10,677 bases of DNA from Nostoc sp. CHAB 5834 (GCA_020829485.1 JAIVFU010000166.1:1-10677), one strand, 5' to 3'. Shown: positions 1 to 7,701, counted from the first letter of the stretch. Notes: a model not told the origin generated them from the letters alone. Translations and numbers: made by a program.

Positions 1-199
1 CGGTGGGTGCTGTTCGTGCGCGACCTGCCATGTCCACATCGATCCGGCATTTGCCGAAGTTCTGCCCAAGATGGGCGAGGACGAAAACGACCTGCTCGAC
101 AGCACCGACCATCGGAACGAAACATCGCGCCTGTCTTGCCAGATCCCCGTCAGCGACGCGCTCGATGGTTTGATTGTTACGATTGCGCCCGAGGATTGA
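1..199 (+). CDS. [2Fe-2S] ferredoxin, C-terminal part (5' end outside window)
   Basis: An electron-transfer protein of the adrenodoxin/putidaredoxin class, which passes electrons to P450s or other oxygenases, or serves Fe-S cluster assembly. The frame is open from base 2; base 1 is probably the last base of a Cys codon. The visible 65 residues begin [10 protein letters not shown], the cluster-binding loop of this family (C-x5-C-x2-C, with the first Cys just outside the window). The last ligand is in RLSCQIP at visible residue 46. The chain ends in VTIAPED and TGA at 197-199, a usual ferredoxin end, so roughly the last 60 % of the protein is present. There is an extra Cys in the loop next to the expected ligand. 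A hairpin repeat follows 9 bases after the stop. The partner reductase or oxygenase is not visible. Family assignment is firm; physiological role is unknown. Confidence 0.9.
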   Translation, partial: GGCCSCATCHVHIDPAFAEVLPKMGEDENDLLDSTDHRNETSRLSCQIPVSDALDGLIVTIAPED

Positions 200-207
200 T
201 TTTCAAA

Positions 208-307
208 ACCGTAGCCCTGAGCCTGTCGAAGGGCGCTTCTCGGCTGTAGTGCTAACCTGAGAGGCGTGCTTCGCCCTTCGTCAAGCTCAGGACCTCAGCA
301 CTACGGT
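208..307. repeat. Palindromic intergenic repeat (CCCTGAGC..GAAGGGCG type)
   Basis: A large imperfect inverted repeat fills the gap between the ferredoxin gene and the converging transporter gene. The left arm begins ACCGTAG at 209 and continues CCCTGAGCCTGTCGAAGGGCG (214-234). The right arm (272-307) reads back as CCTGAGCTTGACGAAGGGCG and ends CTACGGT. A nested GTAGTGCT (245-252) also pairs with AGCACTAC (297-304). It lies between two convergent genes, so it could act as a bidirectional terminator in RNA, though it has no U-tract. The CCTGAGC/GAAGG core is of a kind often dispersed in sphingomonad genomes (recalled, not searched). Confidence 0.75.
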
Positions 308-315
308 ATTTTACT

Positions 316-1581
316 CTAAACCGCAGTCACCAGCCCGATCATCGCCCCGGTCATGGCCGAGGCGAAGTTACCCGCGACCCAGCTTTTCATACCCAACGAC
401 GCTGCATCTGCGCGCCGCGCCGGGCATAGGGTGCCGATTGTGGAAACGAGCAATCCGACGCTGGCCAGATTGGCAACGCCGCACAACGCGTAAGTGACAA
501 TCAGTTGGCTGCGCGGCGCAAATGTGCCTTGGCCCAACGCCGCCATATCGAGATAGGCGACATATTCGTTCAAGATCGCCTTCGTCCCCATCAGCGCCCC
601 TGCCGCTCCGACTTCGCTCCACGGCACGCCAATGGCCCACATCAACGGCGCAAACAGCCAGCCGAACATCCGCCGAAGCGTCAACGGGTCGCCATCGATT
701 AAGGGGAACACCGTAAGCATCTGATCGACTAATGCGACCAAGGCAAACACTACAATAATGATGCCGATGACCGTAAGAAACAGCTGAACCCCGTCCATTG
801 TGCCTTTGATAATTGCGTCGATGCTGCTCTCATATTTCAGGCTGGTGTCGTCGGGGTCAGTCTGCGTATCGCCATCGCCCGGCACCATCAGCCGCGCAAT
901 CAGGACGGCGGCGGGCAGCGAAATCAACGAGGCCGAAATCATATGGCCAACCGCATCGGGAACAGTCTTGGCCAGCGTCTGTGCGTACAAAATGAGGATC
1001 GCGCCAGAGATCGTCGACATCGCCAGCACCATGACCATGAACAATTCGCTTCGGCTCATCTTGTCGAAATAGGCGCGGACGACGAGCGGCGATTCAACCA
1101 CGCCGAGGAAAATATTCGCGCCTGCGCTCAGCCCCACGACGCCGCTGACACCCATCGTCTTCTGCATGGCCCAGCTCAGCGCGCGCACTATGATCGACAG
1201 GATTTTCCAATGCCACAGCAAGGCCGCCAACGCGGAAAAGACAATGACCAAAGGCAGTATCTGGAATGCAATGACGAGCGGAGCTTGCGCTCCTTCCTTC
1301 AGCACAAACGGCAATTCGCCGCCGCCGGTATATCCGAACATATAGCTGGAGCCGACTAAAGTCGCTTTCTCGATCGCCATCACCGCGTAATTGGCGAGCA
1401 TGATGACGTCCCAAACAAACGGCACGCGCACGATCACCAGCGCAATCAGGATTTGCAACAACAACGCCCCGCCGACCCAGCGCCAGCCGGGGAACGCCTT
1501 GCGCTGCTCGGACAATCCCCACGCCATCAGCAATATCGCCGATATCCCGACCAGCCCCTGCAATTGTTGGAGCAGTGCCAT
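316..1581 (-). CDS. Concentrative nucleoside transporter (NupC/CNT family)
   Basis: An inner-membrane symporter that takes up nucleosides using an ion gradient. The 421 residues are highly hydrophobic along the whole length, as expected for CNT proteins of about 400 residues. Family landmarks are present: the GVVESPLVVR segment (about 160-169) with the substrate-binding Glu of the first half, IGVPWSE (about 317-323) with the second conserved Glu, and LNEYVAYLDM (about 337-346) with the NE(Y/F)VAY signature. The ATG at 1581 shares its A with the TGA stop of the upstream Nudix gene (TGATG), so translation is probably coupled; an in-frame TTG three bases earlier is the alternative start. Pairing with a Nudix hydrolase suggests nucleotide salvage or clean-up. 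Substrate preference (purine or pyrimidine) and coupling ion (H+ or Na+) cannot be read from the sequence with confidence. Confidence 0.93.
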   Translation of the reverse strand: MALLQQLQGLVGISAILLMAWGLSEQRKAFPGWRWVGGALLLQILIALVIVRVPFVWDVIMLANYAVMAIEKATLVGSSYMFGYTGGGELPFVLKEGAQAPLVIAFQILPLVIVFSALAALLWHWKILSIIVRALSWAMQKTMGVSGVVGLSAGANIFLGVVESPLVVRAYFDKMSRSELFMVMVLAMSTISGAILILYAQTLAKTVPDAVGHMISASLISLPAAVLIARLMVPGDGDTQTDPDDTSLKYESSIDAIIKGTMDGVQLFLTVIGIIIVVFALVALVDQMLTVFPLIDGDPLTLRRMFGWLFAPLMWAIGVPWSEVGAAGALMGTKAILNEYVAYLDMAALGQGTFAPRSQLIVTYALCGVANLASVGLLVSTIGTLCPARRADAASLGMKSWVAGNFASAMTGAMIGLVTAV

Positions 1582-2381
1582 CAACCGCGCATGGCCTTTT
1601 CGAACGATTCCTCCAAAACCGGATAGCCATGGCCGTCAGGGATGCATAACCAGTTGCCGTCTTCGCGCTTATCCACATAGGTCAGCACGGTGGACACCGG
1701 ATGCTCCGCTGCATGCGCTGCCGCCGCATCGAAGCTGCCGAACATCGCCAGCCGTTCGAGATTGCGCCGCGTCGGGAAGATGAGCTTTATCTTTCCTTCA
1801 TCGGCACAATCCAGCGCTTCGGCAGCACTTGCCCAGAACAGCGCGCGGTTTTCCGTGTGATCAACTGTCGCGAGCGGCGCCGTATTGCCTGCATCAACAA
1901 GATAGAAGCGCGTGTCGAAAACGCGGCTCGCGCCTTCAAACGCCGGCGGTCGCCAGCGCGACCAAGGGACTAATTGTTCGAAATCGGGTGTCCATCCGTG
2001 GCGGTTGCATATTACTTGCAGGCTGTCGCCGTCGTGCAATTCTGCCCGCGCATCGTCGCAATCGGCGGTGTCGGCAACGCCCTTCAGCCCCAACGCCAGC
2101 CCTGCCTCCTCAATTGTCTCGCGGATCGCCGCCAACCGTGCCGCGGCTTCGTCGAGCGGCAAAGGTCCGCCCAGCATTTCGGCATAATCGAAATCGGCAG
2201 GATCGACCTTACCGCCCGGAAAAACCGCCGCGCCGCCTGCAAAGGCCATCGCCTTGATCCGCTCGACCATCAGCAGCAACGGCGCGCCGCCGTTGGGATT
2301 TTCGCGGAAGATGACCATTGTGGCGGCAGGGGTGGCGACGGGTTGGGGGGACGTTTCTGAGGGCATGTGTCTAACAAGCAT
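1581..2381 (-). CDS. Nudix hydrolase, long NUDT19-like type
   Basis: A member of the Nudix family, which hydrolyses a nucleoside diphosphate linked to another moiety, with a Mg2+-binding helix. The Nudix box is split by an insertion: FPGGKVD at about residues 54-60 and then, after some 26 residues, RETIEEAGLAL at about 87-97, carrying the metal-binding REx2EExG core. This spread-out box and the length (266 residues) resemble the NUDT19/RP2p-like group, some of which cleave coenzyme A or acyl-CoA; the substrate here is not proven. I place the start at ATG 2381. ATG 2366 is equally possible. TTG 2414, with an AGGGG six bases upstream, would add 11 residues. The stop overlaps the transporter start by one base, making a two-gene operon. 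The upstream region is shared with the divergent DUF4126 gene and carries a large inverted repeat. Confidence 0.9.
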   Translation of the reverse strand: MLVRHMPSETSPQPVATPAATMVIFRENPNGGAPLLLMVERIKAMAFAGGAAVFPGGKVDPADFDYAEMLGGPLPLDEAAARLAAIRETIEEAGLALGLKGVADTADCDDARAELHDGDSLQVICNRHGWTPDFEQLVPWSRWRPPAFEGASRVFDTRFYLVDAGNTAPLATVDHTENRALFWASAAEALDCADEGKIKLIFPTRRNLERLAMFGSFDAAAAHAAEHPVSTVLTYVDKREDGNWLCIPDGHGYPVLEESFEKAMRG

Positions 2382-2485
2382 GGAATGCCAGCCTTTGCCA
2401 GCCCGCACTTGCAACTCTAACCCCTGCTCTCCGACGAACTCGCATCTGCACTGTCAGCCATTATTCGCGCGAAGCGCAATATTCA

Positions 2486-2587
2486 TCTCACACAAAGACA
2501 CAAAGACACAAAAAAGTTGATAAGATGGGACAAGGCTGCCCAAGCTCTTTTCTTCTTTCCTTTGTGCCTTCGTGTCTTTGTGTGAGA
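2486..2587. repeat. Inverted repeat of CACAAAGACAC family
   Basis: Two 27-base arms face each other: 2486-2512 (TCTCACACAAAGACAC...) and 2561-2587 (...GTGTCTTTGTGTGAGA), with only two differences. On a minus-strand RNA both differences become G-U pairs, so that strand folds without mismatches. The 48-base loop contains a pyrimidine run (2547-2560). The right-arm sequence recurs, in opposite orientation, at 7702-7725 just before the brnT region, which shows that it is a dispersed repeat. It lies between the divergent Nudix and DUF4126 genes, upstream of both starts. Confidence 0.85.
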
Positions 2588-2679
2588 TAAAAATGGCCAG
2601 TGGCCTGCCGCGACTTGCAACCGTTGCACCCCGCACCAGTTCATGCCAGTTTGAGTCAACGCAGCGGAGCAAGCGCATC

Positions 2680-3279
2680 ATGGGTATCATCGAACTTCTT
2701 GGCCTTGCGGGCAGCCTCAGCCTCCTTTCAGGCTGGCGCTTTTACTTAACGATTTTCGCCACTGGCCTCGCAATGCATTTCGATATCGTGCCGCTCCCTG
2801 AAAATCTGGCGATGCTGGATGTGCTGGCGAATCCTTGGGTGCTGGGCATCAGCGCCCTTGGCGCGGTCGCCGAATTTTTCGCTGACAAAATCGCGTGGCT
2901 CGATTCGATCTGGGACGGTCTGCACACTTTGGTCCGCCCGGTCGGCGGCGCTTTGCTGGCGCTGGCAGTGGTCGATAGTTCCGACCCGACATGGCAGGTT
3001 ATCGCGTTCTTGTTGGGCAGCGGTGCTGCGCTGGCTAGCCACGCGACCAAATCAACCGCTCGGGCGGCGGTTAACACTAGCCCCGAACCATTCAGCAATG
3101 TCATCGTTTCCACTGTCGAAGATGTAGCGACTGGCGGTCTGCTCATACTCGCCTTTGCCAACCCGGTCGCGGCTTTAGTTATTGCTGTTGTGTTGCTGGC
3201 GCTGGCAATATGGGGGCTGTGGGCGGGGTACCGGGCGTTCCGGCGGGTGTTCCCGAAGTCGGCGCCGCAGCCGGAGTAG
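2680..3279 (+). CDS. DUF4126 family integral membrane protein
   Basis: A conserved membrane protein of unknown function, 199 residues. It is recognised by the DUF4126 pattern: N-terminal GLAGSLSLLSGWRFYLT, LDVLANPWVLG (46-56), FADKIAWLDSIWD (67-79), RPVGGALLALAVVD (86-99), VNTSPEPFSN (131-140) and EDVATGG (147-153). Several hydrophobic helices follow one another, including 102-120 and 152-182, and the end is a basic tail (YRAFRRVFPKS). The ATG at 2680 is chosen because family homology begins at MGIIELLGLAG and a GGAG lies 10 bases upstream; an upstream extension of the frame to 2572 would start inside a repeat and reads as non-protein sequence. The last 33 codons overlap the 3' end of the opposing transpeptidase gene. 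The molecular role is not known. Confidence 0.88.
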   Translation: MGIIELLGLAGSLSLLSGWRFYLTIFATGLAMHFDIVPLPENLAMLDVLANPWVLGISALGAVAEFFADKIAWLDSIWDGLHTLVRPVGGALLALAVVDSSDPTWQVIAFLLGSGAALASHATKSTARAAVNTSPEPFSNVIVSTVEDVATGGLLILAFANPVAALVIAVVLLALAIWGLWAGYRAFRRVFPKSAPQPE

Positions 3280-4120
3280 AACCCGTTCCTTGCGCGAAGG
3301 TCACATTCGCATTCGGGACGGGAATGATCGGCCTGGGCAGTTCGCCGCTATATCCCGAATAGATGAACCCGCCATTTTCAAGCGTTTCGAGGATCAGTTC
3401 GCGCTTGTCGGGTTCGACCACAAAGCAACCTTCGCTCGACCCTGGGCGTCCGCGGCTCGAAATCAGTTCGGCATTGAAATAGCGCCGCCGCTCGGGCTGA
3501 TAGCTGTGCACAACAATATCGCGATACCGCATCTGGTTGTTCGACGGCTCCAAGCCATCGAGCCGAAGCGAAAGCCCGTTGATCCCAATATACCGCTCCG
3601 CGCCAATTGCTGCGCCAAGCGAGGATGAAAAGCTGTTGTAAACATTGCTGAATATCGTGGCAAAGCCGTCATCATCTGGATCTGACCCAATGCCGTGCGC
3701 AACTCGGATCGGACTGTCGAGCCCATCGCCCGTGCGCAAGTCGACCCGGTACAGGCGCGGATCGTTGCTGTGCTTGGCAAAATCTACGACCACGATCACC
3801 GCCGGGCCTGCATTGCGACCATAAGCGCAATAATAGTTACGGTATTTTTCAACGGCGGAAATGAACAATTTACCGTCCAGCCGCTGCTTCGGTGACGCTT
3901 TAGAACCATAATAGCCATAAGAGATCGCTCTGGCCGAAAGTCCAAGCGAAGCGCAGTCGATTTGCGCGCGCGGCGGCTTGACGTAAATCGGCTGCGCTAC
4001 CGCTGCATCGCCAGTGCCCGTCTTGAACTCCACAGATGGCGTAGTCTGCGCAAAAGAAGGCGATGCGCCAAACGCAATCATTGCGATAATCGAAGTTCTA
4101 AAGTGCAAAATAAATCTCAT
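3179..4120 (-). CDS. Exported L,D-transpeptidase-like murein protein (YkuD-related)
   Basis: Probably a periplasmic enzyme acting on peptidoglycan through a catalytic cysteine. The 313-residue protein starts with a signal peptide (MRFILHF...SPSFA, likely cut after A24). The catalytic domain spans about residues 95-250 and matches the second YkuD-like family (murein L,D-transpeptidase catalytic domain family). Landmarks are AHGIGSDPDDDGF (141-153), FSNV (157-160), SSLGA, GLSLRLDGL (182-190), IVVHSY with H205, and GRPGSSEGCF with the likely nucleophile C232. The C-terminal 40 residues are a low-complexity Pro/Thr/Ala/Gly tail ending TQQQ; the final 33 codons overlap the DUF4126 gene on the other strand. 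It is divergent from uvrA. Family assignment is strong; whether it cross-links, attaches lipoprotein or only cleaves is open. Confidence 0.88.
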   Translation of the reverse strand: MRFILHFRTSIIAMIAFGASPSFAQTTPSVEFKTGTGDAAVAQPIYVKPPRAQIDCASLGLSARAISYGYYGSKASPKQRLDGKLFISAVEKYRNYYCAYGRNAGPAVIVVVDFAKHSNDPRLYRVDLRTGDGLDSPIRVAHGIGSDPDDDGFATIFSNVYNSFSSSLGAAIGAERYIGINGLSLRLDGLEPSNNQMRYRDIVVHSYQPERRRYFNAELISSRGRPGSSEGCFVVEPDKRELILETLENGGFIYSGYSGELPRPIIPVPNANVTFAQGTGSTPAAAPTSGTPAGTPGTPPTAPILPAPATQQQ

Positions 4121-4180
4121 CCGTTGTTAAAGCCCTGCCCAAAGCCCCTGTTTCAACGATGCGACCCTTATTAAGGTTCC

Positions 4181-4208
4181 ATTATGCTGCATTTGCGAGA
4201 TTCGGCAA
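4181..4208 (-). promoter_or_regulatory. Candidate promoter for the L,D-transpeptidase gene
   Basis: Read on the minus strand: TTGCCG (4208-4203), a 16-base spacer, then CATAAT (4186-4181), a fair sigma-70-like pair about 60 bases ahead of the ATG at 4120. A short palindrome CCTTA-T-TAAGG (4166-4176) sits at the expected transcription start and could be an operator. Inferred from consensus only. Confidence 0.35.
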
Positions 4209-4285
4209 GATCAGGTGAAACCCTGCCTTGTAAATCTTTATCAGAAGCGCCATTTTCCGATGATCCGCGCCCTCTTGCCTTACAA

Positions 4286-4300
4286 GAACAAATCTGGAAC
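4286..4300 (+). promoter_or_regulatory. SOS (LexA) box of alphaproteobacterial type before uvrA
   Basis: The sequence GAACAAATCTGGAAC is an exact GAAC-N7-GAAC (equivalent to GTTC-N7-GTTC), the LexA recognition pattern of Alphaproteobacteria. It ends 11 bases before the uvrA ATG at 4312. A third GAAC half-site follows at 4306-4309, five bases after the second. Location, pattern and the known SOS membership of uvrA agree. LexA binding here would block transcription initiation or early elongation until DNA damage. Confidence 0.8.
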
Positions 4301-4311
4301 AAGCTGAACCT

Positions 4312-7300
4312 ATGTCACTCACCCATATCAAGGTGCGCGGTGCGCGCGAGCATAATCTCAAGGGCGTCGATATCGACTTGCCGCGCGACAAGCTGATCGT
4401 GATTACCGGGCTTTCCGGTTCTGGCAAATCCAGTCTCGCGTTCGACACGATCTATGCCGAGGGCCAGCGACGTTACGTTGAGTCGCTCTCCGCTTATGCG
4501 CGGCAATTCCTTGAAATGATGCAGAAGCCCGATGTCGAGCATATCGAGGGGCTTAGTCCCGCGATCTCGATTGAGCAGAAAACCACCAGCCGCAACCCGC
4601 GCTCGACCGTGGCGACCGTGACCGAGATTTACGACTATATGCGCCTCCTCTGGGCGCGCGTTGGTGTGCCTTATTCGCCTGCAACCGGCCTGCCGATTAC
4701 CGCGCAGACCGTCAGCCAGATGGTTGACCGCGTGATGGCGTTGCCCGAGGGCACCCGCGCCTTCCTGCTCGCGCCTGCCGTGCAGGGCCGCAAGGGCGAA
4801 TATCGCAAGGAACTCGCCGAGTGGCAGCGCTCTGGCTACACCCGCGTCCGCATCGACGGCGAGATGTACGCCATCGAGGAAGCGCCCGCGCTCGACAAGA
4901 AATACAAGCACGACATTGAGGTCGTGGTTGACCGGATCGTTGTGAAGGACGGCATTCAGCAAAGGCTCGCCGAGAGTTTCGAGGCGGCGTTGAAGCTCGC
5001 CGATGGGCTGGCGTTTGTGGATTTGGCGGATGGGACGGTTGCTGAGCTTATGCAATCCGTCATCCCCGCGGAGGAGTTTCGAGTTGGACATGCCCCGCAC
5101 GTCCAAGGATTGTCCGGGGGACAATCCGACCCGAAACTGATCTCGGGCGTTGGTGCACTGCCGCCTGAGACCCCTGCCTTCGCAGGGGTGACGAGTGAAG
5201 GAAATAGTAGCAGTTTAGCCGAAGCCAGAACTCCGTTCGTGTCGAGCGTAGACGAGACACCCATCGGCATTGCGCAACCTAACGGTGTCTCGACGATGCT
5301 CGACACGAACGGGAAAGAAAAGGCGGGAAAGAACGCCACAGGCGGCGCGATGAAAGGCACCGGCCTCCCCGCCAACCGAATCGTCTTTTCCGAAAAATTC
5401 GCCTGCCCGGTCAGCGGCTTCACCATCGCCGAAATCGCGCCGCGGCTGTTCTCCTTCAACGCCCCGCAAGGCGCGTGCCCTGATTGCGACGGCCTAGGCG
5501 AGCGGCAGGAGTTCGACCCGCAGCTTGTCGTCCCCAACGAGCATTTGTCCTTAAAAAAAGGTGCAGTCGTGCCGTGGGCGAAATCCAACCCGCCATCGCC
5601 ATACTACATGCAGGTGCTGTCCAGCCTCGCCAAGGCCTATGACTTCACTCTCGACACCCCGTGGGAGGATCTGCTCCCCGACCAGAAGCTCATCATCCTC
5701 CACGGCACCGGCGGGCTACCGGTCGAGCTGACCTTCAAGGACGGGCGCAAGGAATATACCGTCAACAAGGCGTTCGAGGGCGTCATCGGCAACCTCAACC
5801 GCCGCCTATTGCAAACCGACAGCGCGTGGATGCGCGAGGAACTGTCGAAATACCAGACCTCGCAACCGTGCGAAACCTGCCACGGCGCGCGCCTCAAACC
5901 CGAAGCGCTCAGCGTCAAGATCGCGGGCGTAGACATCGCCACCCCCACCAAGATGAGCGTCGGCGATGCGCTCGTCTGGTTCGGCAATGTCGACCAGACG
6001 CTGACCAATCAGCAGCAGCAGATTGCCAAGGCGATCCTCAAGGAAATCAACGAACGGCTTGGCTTCCTCAACAATGTCGGGCTCGATTATCTCAACCTCG
6101 ATCGCACCAGCGGCACCCTGTCCGGCGGCGAGAGCCAGCGAATCCGCCTCGCCAGCCAAATCGGCTCCGGCCTGTCGGGCGTGCTCTACGTCCTCGACGA
6201 ACCCAGCATCGGTCTGCACCAGAAGGACAATGACCGCCTGCTCGCGACGCTGCGCCGTCTGCGCGATCTTGGCAACACCGTCATCGTCGTCGAACATGAC
6301 GAGGACGCGATCCGAACCGCCGACTGGGTGGTCGACTTGGGCCCCGGCGCGGGCGTCCACGGCGGCAATGTCATGGCCGAAGGCACGCTCAAGCAAATCC
6401 TGAAGGCCAAGGGCAGCCTGACCGCCGATTATCTCAACGGCACCCGCGAAATCGCGGTCCCCAAGACGCGGCGCAAGGGCAACAAGAAGAAGCTGACCGT
6501 CCACAATGCCCGCGCCAACAACCTCAAAAACGTCACCGCGAGCATCCCGCTCGGCACCTTCTGCTGCATCACCGGCGTGTCGGGTTCGGGCAAGTCGAGC
6601 TTCACCATCGACACGCTCTACGCCTCGGCGGCGCGGTCCTTGAACGGCGCGCGCGTGATCGCTGGCGCGCATGACAAGATCACCGGCCTCGAACATTGCG
6701 ACAAGGTGATCGACATCGACCAGTCGCCCATCGGCCGCACGCCGCGGTCGAACCCCGCGACCTATACCGGCGCGTTCACCAACATCCGCGACTGGTTCGC
6801 GCAGCTGCCCGAAAGCGCGGCGCGCGGATACAAGCCGGGGCGTTTCTCGTTCAACGTCAAGGGCGGCCGCTGCGAAACATGCAGCGGCGACGGCCTGATC
6901 AAGATCGAAATGCACTTCCTGCCCGACGTCTATGTGACGTGCGAGGAATGCAACGGCAAACGCTACAACCGCGAAACGCTTGAGGTCAAATGGAAGGGCC
7001 TCTCGATCGCCGATGTGCTCGACATGACGGTCGAGGACGCGGTCGAGGTCTTCAAGGCCGTCCCCCCGATCCGCGACAAGATGGCGATGCTGGCCGAGGT
7101 CGGGCTTGGCTATGTCAAGGTCGGGCAGCAGGCAACGACCCTATCGGGCGGCGAAGCGCAACGCGTGAAACTCGCCAAGGAACTCAGCCGCCGCAGCACC
7201 GGCCAGACGCTCTACATATTGGACGAGCCCACCACCGGGCTTCACTTTGAAGACGTCCGCAAATTATTGGAAGTCCTCCACCGCCTGGTCGAACAGGGCA

Positions 7301-7488
7301 ACAGCGTGGTGGTGATCGAACATAATCTCGACGTCATCAAGACCGCGGACTGGGTGATCGACCTTGGGCCCGAAGGCGGCGTCAAGGGCGGGGAGATTGT
7401 TGCGGAAGGAACGCCGGAGCAGGTGGCGAAGGAGCCGAAGTCATATACCGGGCATTATTTGGCGCCGATGTTGGCGAAGGCGAAGTGA
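4312..7488 (+). CDS. uvrA: UvrABC excinuclease subunit A with a repeat-derived insertion
   Basis: The damage-recognition ATPase of nucleotide excision repair; a cytoplasmic dimer that loads UvrB on lesions. Both ABC halves are complete: Walker [10 protein letters not shown] (33-41) and GVSGSGKSS (755-763), signatures LSGGESQR (603-610) and LSGGEAQR (944-951), Walker [10 protein letters not shown] (628-636) and LDEPTTGLH (970-978). Zinc motifs: CPVS...CPDC (365-392, the second Cys replaced by Ser), CETC (520-523), and an intact four-Cys finger C854-C857-C877-C880. At 1058 residues it is more than 100 longer than E. coli UvrA (940). The excess lies mainly at about 249-335, between the UvrB-binding region (ending GTVAE) and the first zinc motif, and is encoded by two palindromic DNA repeats kept in frame. 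The start at ATG 4312 gives the canonical [17 protein letters not shown]. The ribosome binding site is weak. An SOS box lies just upstream. Confidence 0.97.
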   Translation: MSLTHIKVRGAREHNLKGVDIDLPRDKLIVITGLSGSGKSSLAFDTIYAEGQRRYVESLSAYARQFLEMMQKPDVEHIEGLSPAISIEQKTTSRNPRSTVATVTEIYDYMRLLWARVGVPYSPATGLPITAQTVSQMVDRVMALPEGTRAFLLAPAVQGRKGEYRKELAEWQRSGYTRVRIDGEMYAIEEAPALDKKYKHDIEVVVDRIVVKDGIQQRLAESFEAALKLADGLAFVDLADGTVAELMQSVIPAEEFRVGHAPHVQGLSGGQSDPKLISGVGALPPETPAFAGVTSEGNSSSLAEARTPFVSSVDETPIGIAQPNGVSTMLDTNGKEKAGKNATGGAMKGTGLPANRIVFSEKFACPVSGFTIAEIAPRLFSFNAPQGACPDCDGLGERQEFDPQLVVPNEHLSLKKGAVVPWAKSNPPSPYYMQVLSSLAKAYDFTLDTPWEDLLPDQKLIILHGTGGLPVELTFKDGRKEYTVNKAFEGVIGNLNRRLLQTDSAWMREELSKYQTSQPCETCHGARLKPEALSVKIAGVDIATPTKMSVGDALVWFGNVDQTLTNQQQQIAKAILKEINERLGFLNNVGLDYLNLDRTSGTLSGGESQRIRLASQIGSGLSGVLYVLDEPSIGLHQKDNDRLLATLRRLRDLGNTVIVVEHDEDAIRTADWVVDLGPGAGVHGGNVMAEGTLKQILKAKGSLTADYLNGTREIAVPKTRRKGNKKKLTVHNARANNLKNVTASIPLGTFCCITGVSGSGKSSFTIDTLYASAARSLNGARVIAGAHDKITGLEHCDKVIDIDQSPIGRTPRSNPATYTGAFTNIRDWFAQLPESAARGYKPGRFSFNVKGGRCETCSGDGLIKIEMHFLPDVYVTCEECNGKRYNRETLEVKWKGLSIADVLDMTVEDAVEVFKAVPPIRDKMAMLAEVGLGYVKVGQQATTLSGGEAQRVKLAKELSRRSTGQTLYILDEPTTGLHFEDVRKLLEVLHRLVEQGNSVVVIEHNLDVIKTADWVIDLGPEGGVKGGEIVAEGTPEQVAKEPKSYTGHYLAPMLAKAK
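5058..5193. repeat. Palindromic repeat inserted inside uvrA (element 1)
   Basis: The ends are inverted copies: CGTCATCCCCGCGGAGG (5058-5074) and, read from the other strand, CGTCACCCCTGCGAAGG (5193-5177), with three mismatches in 17. Inside are two small hairpins: GGATTGTCC-GGG-GGACAATCC (5107-5127, nine perfect pairs) and CCCCTGC-CTTC-GCAGGGG (5171-5188). This architecture is that of dispersed sphingomonad repeats with GTCA(C/T)CCC termini. It is read through in the uvrA frame and supplies about residues 249-294, which look unlike any UvrA sequence. Confidence 0.85.
5233..5312. repeat. Second palindromic repeat inside uvrA (TTCGTGTCGAGC type)
   Basis: Arms of 29 bases, 5233-5261 (CCGTTCGTGTCGAGC...) and 5284-5312 (...GCTCGACACGAACGG), match with three mismatches around a 22-base loop. 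The core TTCGTGTCGAGC...GAGACACC is of a kind commonly dispersed in Sphingomonadales genomes (recalled, not searched). The element is translated as about residues 308-334 ([11 protein letters not shown]...), low in resemblance to UvrA. It lies 39 bases after element 1 and belongs to a different repeat family. Confidence 0.88.
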
Positions 7489-7506
7489 GGTTCAAACCCT
7501 ATCTAT

Positions 7507-7574
7507 CGTCATCCCGAACTTGTTTCGGGATAACAAGCGGCGGTGCGTTATCCTGAATCAAGTTCAGGATGACG
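7507..7574. repeat. Palindromic repeat of GTCATCC(C/T)GAACTTG type after uvrA
   Basis: Two 27-base arms, 7507-7533 (CGTCATCCCGAACTTG...) and 7548-7574 (...CAAGTTCAGGATGACG), differ at three positions and enclose a 14-base loop. The element begins 18 bases after the uvrA stop and would fold into a very stable RNA hairpin, so it may mark the uvrA mRNA 3' end, although no U-tract follows. Confidence 0.85.
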
Positions 7575-7590
7575 AAGAATGGAGACAGCA

Positions 7591-7661
7591 CCTCTCCCCT
7601 TCAGGGGAGAGGATACGAAGCCTTGCGAGCGGAGCGAACTAGGCGAAGTTGGTGAGGGGTT
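7591..7661. repeat. Hairpin repeat CCTCTCCCC-TTCA-GGGGAGAGG with tail
   Basis: A nine-pair hairpin at 7591-7612 is followed by a tail (GATACGAAGCC..GCGAGC..) reaching GGTGAGGGG at about 7661. The hairpin plus this tail resembles another dispersed repeat class of sphingomonads (recalled from general familiarity, not searched). It sits 16 bases after the previous repeat and may add termination activity behind uvrA. Confidence 0.6.
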
Positions 7662-7701
7662 CCGCCCTATCGGCCTCGCACCACAAGCGCCAATTTGGTT
7701 C

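Noticed and set aside
2490..2510. CACAAAGA direct repeats considered as a CRISPR or minisatellite
   Set aside because: Only two or three short units with no spacers; explained by the arm of the inverted repeat.
2572..2679. Upstream extension of the DUF4126 protein by 36 codons
   Set aside because: The extension starts inside an inverted repeat and its translation does not resemble the family, which begins at MGIIELLG.
5058..5312. A frameshift or pseudogene in uvrA caused by the repeats
   Set aside because: The frame stays open through both elements, and every catalytic motif on either side is intact.
4315..7642. Long open frames antisense to, or in other frames of, uvrA (for example 5806-6915 minus, 369 codons)
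   Set aside because: They lie wholly or largely inside a clear GC-rich gene, have low-complexity Ala/Arg/Asp composition and no recognisable domain; typical shadow frames.
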